Assembly (NCBI GenBank): GCA_019649035.1
Contig: BMAT01001859.1
Location: 32,187 to 56,964 of the forward strand
DNA: 24,778 bases
From: Elysia marginata
Lineage: Eukaryota; Mollusca; Gastropoda; Plakobranchidae
Direction: 5' to 3'
Position numbers and translations under genes: made by a program. Of this stretch, positions 18,960 through 24,778 are shown piece after piece. Every line of letters begins with the position of its first letter. The first letter of the stretch is position 1. Under the pieces are notes generated by a model. The model was not told the DNA's origin. It was given only the letters and a program-made list of their open reading frames with translations, and did not search any database.

Positions 18960-19261
18960 TTGGTTGGTTGTTTGAATTTTACGTCTCTTTTCAACTACAA
19001 GGTTATATCAGAGACGGCACTTGGAACATTTGAAAGCTCGCTGCCACACTGTGATGTACGGAGCGCTGCATACACCACACCCAGTCACATTATCCTAACA
19101 CCGGGCCGACCAGACTTAGCACTAAATCCATAATGCCAGACTCCAGGCGGATCAGCTACTAATACCAGTTTTAAAGTCCTTGGTTTGACTCGGCAGGGGA
19201 TCGAACCCGTACTTCCCGATCTCTGAGCGAGTGTCTTTACCGCTAGGCCACAGAGCCGGTT
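18960..19261 (-). mobile_element. Full-length tRNA-derived SINE (family 1), with 13-bp duplication
   Basis: It is flanked by GAGGCAGAGATAG at 18947-18959 and 19262-19274. On the minus strand it begins AACCGGCTCTGTGGCCTAGC (A box region), has a B box GGTTCGATCCC, a body with AGGATAATGTGACTGGGTGT, and a tail of CAACCAACCAA. It is 302 bp long and is the best-preserved copy in the window. Confidence 0.93.
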
Positions 19262-19378
19262 GAGGCAGAGATAGCAGCTATGGGGCAATCATAAAATTAA
19301 GCACGCTGAAGGTTTTGACCTTAGACCGCCACCGCTGGAGGAGCTTTGTTTCGGACCTACTTGCCCGCCGACAAGACA

Positions 19379-19655
19379 GGTAGTAGGTTAGTAAGTAAGT
19401 TGGAAATCAAGCATAATTAGGTAAGTAAGTAGGTTAGTAGGTAGGAAATTAGGTAAGAAAGTCGGTAAGAAGTTATTCAGTAGGTAAGTAAGTAAGTAAG
19501 TAGTAAGTAGATAAGTAAGTAAGTAAGTAGAGAGGCGAGTAAGTAAGTAGTTAGGTATATAAGTACATGTAAGTAAGTAGGTGACAAAGTAATTAGGTGA
19601 GTTAATAAGTGAGAATGTAACTAAGTGAGTAAGTAGGTAAGTAAGTAAGTATAAA
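19379..19655. repeat. Diverged (GTAA)n tetranucleotide tract
   Basis: Runs of GTAAGTAAGTAG and GTTAGTAGGTAG with frequent changes. It contains many donor-like GTAAGT strings but no gene around it. Confidence 0.93.
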
Positions 19656-19740
19656 GAGGTAAAATACGATATATGTACAACGATTCAGACTGGTCAGTCT
19701 GTGTGAAAACCATCATGCATTAAATGGCTAGTCTCGAAGG

Positions 19741-19980
19741 TTGACTGGTTGATTGAAGGATATTTTACAAGCCCAATTCCACTTCAAAGATGCTCTCAGG
19801 GCTTGGGTCCCAATGACAATGTACGGGCTGCCACCCAGAGACTAGGGGGGATACCATGACTTAGCCTCAGCCGGTCACATTATACTGACACCGACCCAAC
19901 CAGTTGGGGCCCGGACTGTGCTCGGCTGTGGCTCGAACCCACGACCTCTGGGCCACGGAGCGAGGCCTCTACCAACTGAC
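19741..19980 (-). mobile_element. tRNA-derived SINE (family 2), with 11-bp duplication
   Basis: It is flanked by AGTCTCGAAGG at 19730-19740 and 19981-19991. On the minus strand it opens GACTGTCAGTTGGTAGAGGC, has a B box GGGTTCGAGCC, then GTCGGTGTCAGTATAATGTG as in family 1, and ends in TTCAATCAACCAGTCAA. The head differs from family 1, but part of the body and the tail type are shared. Confidence 0.9.
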
Positions 19981-19991
19981 AGTCTCGAAGG

Positions 19992-21880
19992 AAACAAAAG
20001 TAACAAGTAAGGAAAGAGCACAAAGCAATCATCATGGTAAAAATTAGTCATACGGGGCACACAAAAAGATAAGGTTTGGAGATAAGATATACATCACTGT
20101 TTTATCATTTGAAGTAGAGTGATATAGACTAACAGGCACAGGTGGTTGCTGAAATAAATGGCATGCATTGTCTGAATACCACGTTTCACTCATGTACAGA
20201 AAAAGATATTAGCCCATGCACACGATCAAAATCTGAACAAGAGAAACCATAATCACTTTGAATGCACAAAATATCGATAAGGTAAAACACTGGGCCCTAA
20301 TTTTAATGAGGTAAGTATGGCAATCACTTATCTATTTAGAGTCGAAACCTATCACTCATTAAACACCAGCCTATGTTTGAGATATAAGCAAGACTTGACA
20401 CATCCTCCGAGATCATAAACGCAGGTGACCCTATGACAACAGATTCTTTGCTTTGTTGTCAGGAAGACTTAAAACCCAGACAGATTGATTTAGGAAATAT
20501 TTTTTGTATATCACGCGAATGCTTGCTAAACGTAGGTAGTACGAGTGTTTTGCCAGTGGAAAGGACATACAGTAGATCACTATTTCATCTTATGGGTTTG
20601 ATATATGGTGTGTAATAGCTGTTTTACCACTGCAGGTAAAGAAAAACCCCTAACCTCCAAGAGAAAAAAAAGAAACAAAATCACTGTAAGACGATAATGA
20701 AGCAAAACCACAGTTTTGCACTTTGGTTCAACAGGAAAAATGAGTGCTTGGACCATTAGTAGTTGAGGTGCAATGCAACACACCATGAAGAGACCTAATC
20801 AAAGTTGGGGTTTTGGCCTGTACTTCAGCGACCTAATCGTTACAAAGAATAAAACTAGAACAGGCCAAACTCCCCAAAACACGTCTGGGGTCATTTACGT
20901 TACATAACATGTTTATTGATTTCCGATTTGATGGGATTCGTTTTTAGTCTATTTGTTTTCATTTTTCCATAGTGATGTGACCTTAGTTCCTGTTCTTCTT
21001 TTTATCATTTATTTATCTCATTTCAGCATCTTTATCTCTTTGACGGACGTAATTACTACCTTGTTACGCCTGGTAAAACTGAGAATAATACGAGTAATTG
21101 TTGACATTGAAGCAGCTTTCTAAATCATCATTACCTTTTATCATTTTTTGTTTGTACTTTGACAGTGCTTGACTTCATTGACTTGATGTCAGTTTTTGCC
21201 CGGCCTAGTCTACCTGTGTCTTATCAGATTTATTGTTATTAGACCATAATAATCTACCATAAAGATATAGACATTAATAGTAGGACATTTAACATCATCT
21301 TTTTGTCTATTTTGAAAAACGCCTGTTCAAAGTCCAAACGTCCTGAATGGTTTTTGATAAAAGTACGTAAGAGTTGATTTGAAATAATTATCAACAAAGA
21401 CTGCAATGAAACAAGTGACATTTTTTTCTGGTTAGAAACTTAGTTTTGATGTTCAAAAAATTGCCTATCAATTTGAAAAGAAACAGTGGTTCTCAAGGGT
21501 TCATAAAGTGCTAGACCTTTATACTTATACATAATTCTAATGTTATTTACAGTGACAATATTATTTTCGAACGATAGATTCATGTTGCGTTCACGCACAG
21601 ACCACGTGCCATGTCTCACCCAGAACCTAATGCAATCTCACGCAGGTGATATCGTTAGGCACTGAGGTCCAATGGTTTACACTGATCCACCTCCAAATAT
21701 GGGTATATTTTAGCAAGTAGACTCCTGTGTGCATGTACAGGTGTACTTTCACAAGGCAGTCTTTGTTTTGTTTTCACCACATTTCAGGTTTACCCAAAAA
21801 AGGCTAAATTCTAAGCCATGTGAGAATGTATACTATTTGGTTTGCTTGCTTACTTACGGTACACATCTATAATGTAAAGA
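19992..21880. other. Intergenic stretch, nothing recognised
   Basis: Several short open frames of 60-70 codons on both strands carry no domain-like sequence. No clear repeat was found. Confidence 0.5.
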
Positions 21881-21886
21881 GACCAT

Positions 21887-22071
21887 ACGTTATCGGCCCG
21901 CTCAGAAGGACGAAGACCATAGGCGAGGAAATCCAAGATGGCTCATGGACTAATGGCGCCCGCTAGCCTATCGTCTCTTGTAAAACCCACGCTATCTACG
22001 GATGTTATTACGTCATAAGTTCTCGTCGTCCGCGCGCAGTCTCATAAGCTGTCGTATAGCGGGCCTAACGT
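21887..22071. mobile_element. TIR MITE, about 185 bp (most complete of three related pieces)
   Basis: Ends ACGTTATCGGCCCGCT and AGCGGGCCTAACGT are imperfect inverted repeats. The body has CGCTCAGAAGGACGAAG, GGAAATCCAAGATGGCT, TAAAACCCACGC and ATTACGTCATA. Pieces of it recur at 22666-22795 and 24382-24450. No target-site duplication could be fixed. Confidence 0.7.
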
Positions 22072-22074
22072 TGC

Positions 22075-22665
22075 ATAATTGGATATTAGATTTCACGACT
22101 CGCCATACTTTACATTTAAATTGATTGGGCAAGTCTATCATTTTTAAATTACTTTATGAGATCTGTTTTATTCTTGTGATATTAAAATCTCGAAAAGTCA
22201 TTGATGCTCCAGTTTGTTTACTCTCAGGATAATCTGCATGCTTGCTCTGCTGGCTTAAACCCCCTTGGCTATTCGTGCGGGTTGAAGACATATTCATCCA
22301 GATAGTAGTGTGACGGAAACAGAAACTTTTTTGTTCTGTTTTAACACTCAGGCGCATGCGTATGCTGTGAGTAGGTAGACAAAAGATTTTAACAACTCCC
22401 CTATTAGTTAACGAGGTAGACGTAAGCCCTCACTTCACGTAAACATTCCGGGGGTCCTTCTGCTCCTCTCCTCACCCCCCTTTCCTTACAAACAGTCACT
22501 CAGACGTTTTTTCAGGCAATAGCCACTAAATTATGGGCATTAATTTTTGCTCTTTGCAATTTTTGCAGGTGCTAAATCCTAAAACAGCAGTCCCTTAGTT
22601 TTCCAAAGACGCTTCAAAATTAAACTTTTTACTTTGCGGGTCCTCTGAAAAATTGGAAACCTCAA
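22075..22665. other. Intergenic stretch, nothing recognised
   Basis: No domain-like frame or repeat seen; a pyrimidine-rich patch lies near 22455-22490. Confidence 0.45.
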
Positions 22666-22795
22666 GGTAAGGAAATCCAGGATAACTTTCTAAAAATAGA
22701 AGCACTGGTAGCCCGTTACCCAATCATCTGCTATAAAACCCACGCTTCCTATAGTTGTTTTTACGTCATACGTTATCGTCGTGGGAGCGCAAGGC
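22666..22795. mobile_element. Internal fragment of the 21887 MITE family
   Basis: It shares GGAAATCCA, TAAAACCCACGC and TTACGTCATA followed by TCGTCGT in the same order as 21887-22071, with diverged spacing and no visible ends. Confidence 0.65.
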
Positions 22796-23234
22796 CACCA
22801 TTAAGAGAGGATTGAGAGATTAACTGCTGTTTGACCTTCATTAGTAGTTTTATTGTACAAAACAGGCAGCCTGTTACGACTATCACTGTAAGAAAGAGTG
22901 TTAGATCTTCAGGAATTAAACAACAATTTTCATTTAGCATTAGCATATTAGCTATTTCTTTTTCTTAGCAAGAGTACATCTCTCCTTAAAAAAGGTACAG
23001 CTATTTTACAACAGACACGCAAAAATCTTAAAGTTAAATTTCATATATAATTATGTGCCTAGTTTTGAATTGCCTTCTTTTTGTTTGTTTTGTTGGTTTT
23101 TTTTTTTTTTGTAGTTTGTTTGTTGTTTATCGATCGAGGGGAAATATTAAAAAGATAGCAAGAAACACTTTTTTTCAAGAGGCGAGTCAAACAATTAGGG
23201 ATAAAGAGCTTTTGAATATGAGGCCTTATCAACT

Positions 23235-23495
23235 TATGCTCTAAGCGCAACAAAATTTATCCCCGACGGGCTAGTACAAATCAGATTACCTTCTAAACAC
23301 ACAGAGGAGCAGCAAACAAATGCATCATTCTATAGTACTCATAGCATCTTTTACTGCCCCTAAAGCTTGCGTGTAACAAAGAAATGTGTGTAGATAGCCT
23401 TTCCCAAAGACTAAACGTAGACCTGCAGAATCAGAGGCTTGAATCCGGGACCTTTCGGCACAAGTGCTATGTGTCTACCGCTAGACCATGACGCC
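23235..23495 (-). mobile_element. tRNA-derived SINE (family 3), second copy
   Basis: The minus strand starts GGCGTCATGGTCTAGCGGTA and carries a B-box-like GGATTCAAGCC. The body matches 1290-1564 through GGCTATCTACAC, CTGCTCCTCTGTG and AGAAGGTAAT. The 3' end is set by where similarity stops. Confidence 0.78.
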
Positions 23496-23550
23496 ACACT
23501 ACCTTTTGTTTGCGATGTATCTGTATGCTGTGAACAACGGATGTAATTAA

Positions 23551-23664
23551 GATGATGATGGTGATGATGGTAATAATTAGGATGATGGTGGTGGTGGTGG
23601 TGGTGGTGGTAGTGATGATGATGATGATGATGAAATGATGATGATGATGATGATGATGATGATA

Positions 23665-23711
<47 letters not shown>
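23551..23711. repeat. (GAT)n microsatellite
   Basis: GAT/GGT units with a few changes. Long His- or Ser-rich frames on the minus strand come from it. Confidence 0.96.
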
Positions 23712-23764
23712 TTATAAAGGAGTTCATATACAGGTGTCATTGCTTAATACACAATGACACCAAG

Positions 23765-23828
<64 letters not shown>
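23765..23828. repeat. (AAT)n microsatellite with shared downstream motif
   Basis: A pure AAT run followed at 23829 by TGACTTTTATATAGCGCTTT and, about 30 bp on, a second AGCGCTTTACAT. The layout recurs in worn form after the AAT tract at 6350-6431. Confidence 0.93.
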
Positions 23829-23830
<2 letters not shown>

Positions 23831-23889
23831 GACTTTTATATAGCGCTTTACCACTGCTCAGGGCGATGCTCAGAGCGCTTTACATAAAT

Positions 23890-24380
23890 AACACTTGATC
23901 TAACTATTACCTTAAAAACAGCAGCGCGGAGATCCACAAAGACATAAATTATTGTAAAATACCTGATTATAAAAAAGACATAGTTAATTAATCAATAGAT
24001 TTAAAAATATTGTCGATTGCTATAATGTCAGCGATTATAAAACACAACAGTTTCCATAAAACATTACCTAAAAACGTTTCTTTAAGATATTTTATCACAA
24101 TATTACCCAAATATACATAAAAGCAGATGTATATTTGTAAACATTTTTTGGATATGGTATATTTATAATATTAATGATAAAAGAAAACCAATGAATGTCT
24201 TATTAAGACGCAGTGCCATATGTCTTTAAAAACGAAGATCACTTTTTAGGGAGATATCCAAGGCGTTGAGCATTAAAGAAAAAATTATCTCCAAAAAGGG
24301 TTTGACGTTTTCCGGTCGTGGGTAAGTGCAAGTAATTAGCGGTTTTTTTTTTTTTAATTTATGTTTTGATTAAAATTTTA
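23890..24380. other. AT-rich intergenic stretch, nothing recognised
   Basis: No gene-like frame or clear repeat seen. Confidence 0.45.
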
Positions 24381-24381
24381 T

Positions 24382-24450
24382 ACGTTACAGGCACGCTCAG
24401 GAGGACGAAGCCAATAGTGAAAGAAATCCAAGACAGCTGATTGGCTAACC
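24382..24450. mobile_element. Left-end fragment of the 21887 MITE family
   Basis: ACGTTACAGGCACGCTCAGG then AGGACGAAGCCAATAG and GAAATCCAAGACAGCTG match the left 60-70 bp of 21887-22071; the remainder is missing. Confidence 0.68.
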
Positions 24451-24620
24451 CTTTAAGTTGACCTGCTGTTTATACCACATGTGGCACTCAACGTTAATTT
24501 TTGGTTGAGCAGTAAAGTTATTCATAGCGTTGTAGTAGTTACCGTTAAGATCTAATCGAACACAAAAAAGTCTGCACCAAGTCTCTGTGTCTCTTTGTGA
24601 CTGCCTGGGTGCCCGGGTCC

Positions 24621-24778
24621 AAACCGGCTCTGTGGCCTAGCGGTAAGACACTCGCTCAGAGATCAGGAGGTGCAGGTTCGGTCCCCGGCCGAGTCAGACC
24701 AAGGACTTTCAAACTGGTATTAGCAGCTGGTCCACCTAGTGTCTGGCATTATGGGTTTAGTGCTAAGTCTGGTCGGCC
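24621..24778 (+). mobile_element. SINE (family 1), 5' part, cut by the window end
   Basis: It starts AAACCGGCTCTGTGGCCTAG, has a B box GGTTCGGTCCC (one change from consensus), and follows the minus-strand copy at 18960-19261 up to GTCTGGTCGGCC, where the window stops. Confidence 0.92.

Noticed and set aside
23411..23740. His- and Ser-rich minus-strand open frames
   Set aside because: They are translations of the GAT microsatellite and an adjoining SINE.
24621..24700. Possible tRNA gene near the window end
   Set aside because: The same head occurs in the SINE at 18960-19261 with a matching body; it is a SINE, not a tRNA.
1..24778. CRISPR array, bacterial operon or viral genome
   Set aside because: No spaced short direct repeats with unique spacers, no tightly packed genes, and clear spliceosomal introns with SINEs; the window is animal nuclear DNA.

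Overview
The window looks like nuclear DNA of a mollusc, most likely a gastropod. It is AT-rich and intron-rich, full of microsatellites, tRNA-derived SINEs and short inverted-repeat elements. It carries one convincing protein-coding gene, a secreted fibrinogen-related protein of the FREP type (Ig-like region, coiled coil, fibrinogen domain). That architecture is best known from gastropod immune lectins. Species cannot be fixed from the sequence alone.

Layout. Positions 1-5570 are intergenic: two adjacent perfect hairpins (55-185), an inverted-repeat element (about 498-907), a minus-strand SINE (about 1290-1564), a CT microsatellite (1584-1810), a worn SINE head (about 3520-3590) and a TA-flanked pogo-like MITE (4767-4930). 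A possible TATA box lies at 5577-5583. The gene runs on the plus strand from the ATG at 5744 to the TAA at 16257, in six coding exons: 5744-5789, 7987-10616, 12115-12258, 13988-14107, 14763-14854 and 15993-16257. Exon phases join cleanly to a 3297-nt CDS (1098 residues plus stop). Introns hold trinucleotide tracts, a 51-60 bp minisatellite next to exon 2, a fold-back element and a SINE fragment, both with target-site duplications, and a hairpin. The 3' flank (16258-16920) has a degenerate ~49 bp repeat that resembles the last codons, and two AATAAA signals.

Positions 16921-24778 are repeat-rich and show no recognisable gene: a 24 bp minisatellite (17731-17907), a TIR MITE (about 18150-18335), two SINEs with perfect target-site duplications (18960-19261 and 19741-19980), a GTAA-type tract (19379-19655), three related pieces of another MITE (21887-22071, 22666-22795, 24382-24450), a second copy of the first SINE family (about 23235-23495), GAT and AAT tracts, and the 5' part of a SINE cut by the window end.

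The most notable feature is the protein. Exon 2 alone encodes 876 codons. About 723 consecutive residues (170-892) have no proline, cysteine or tryptophan, giving a very long predicted coiled-coil stalk between a divergent Ig-like head and an intact C-terminal fibrinogen domain. The likely product is an extended, oligomeric, secreted lectin. Ligand and immune role are inferred from family membership, not seen in the sequence.
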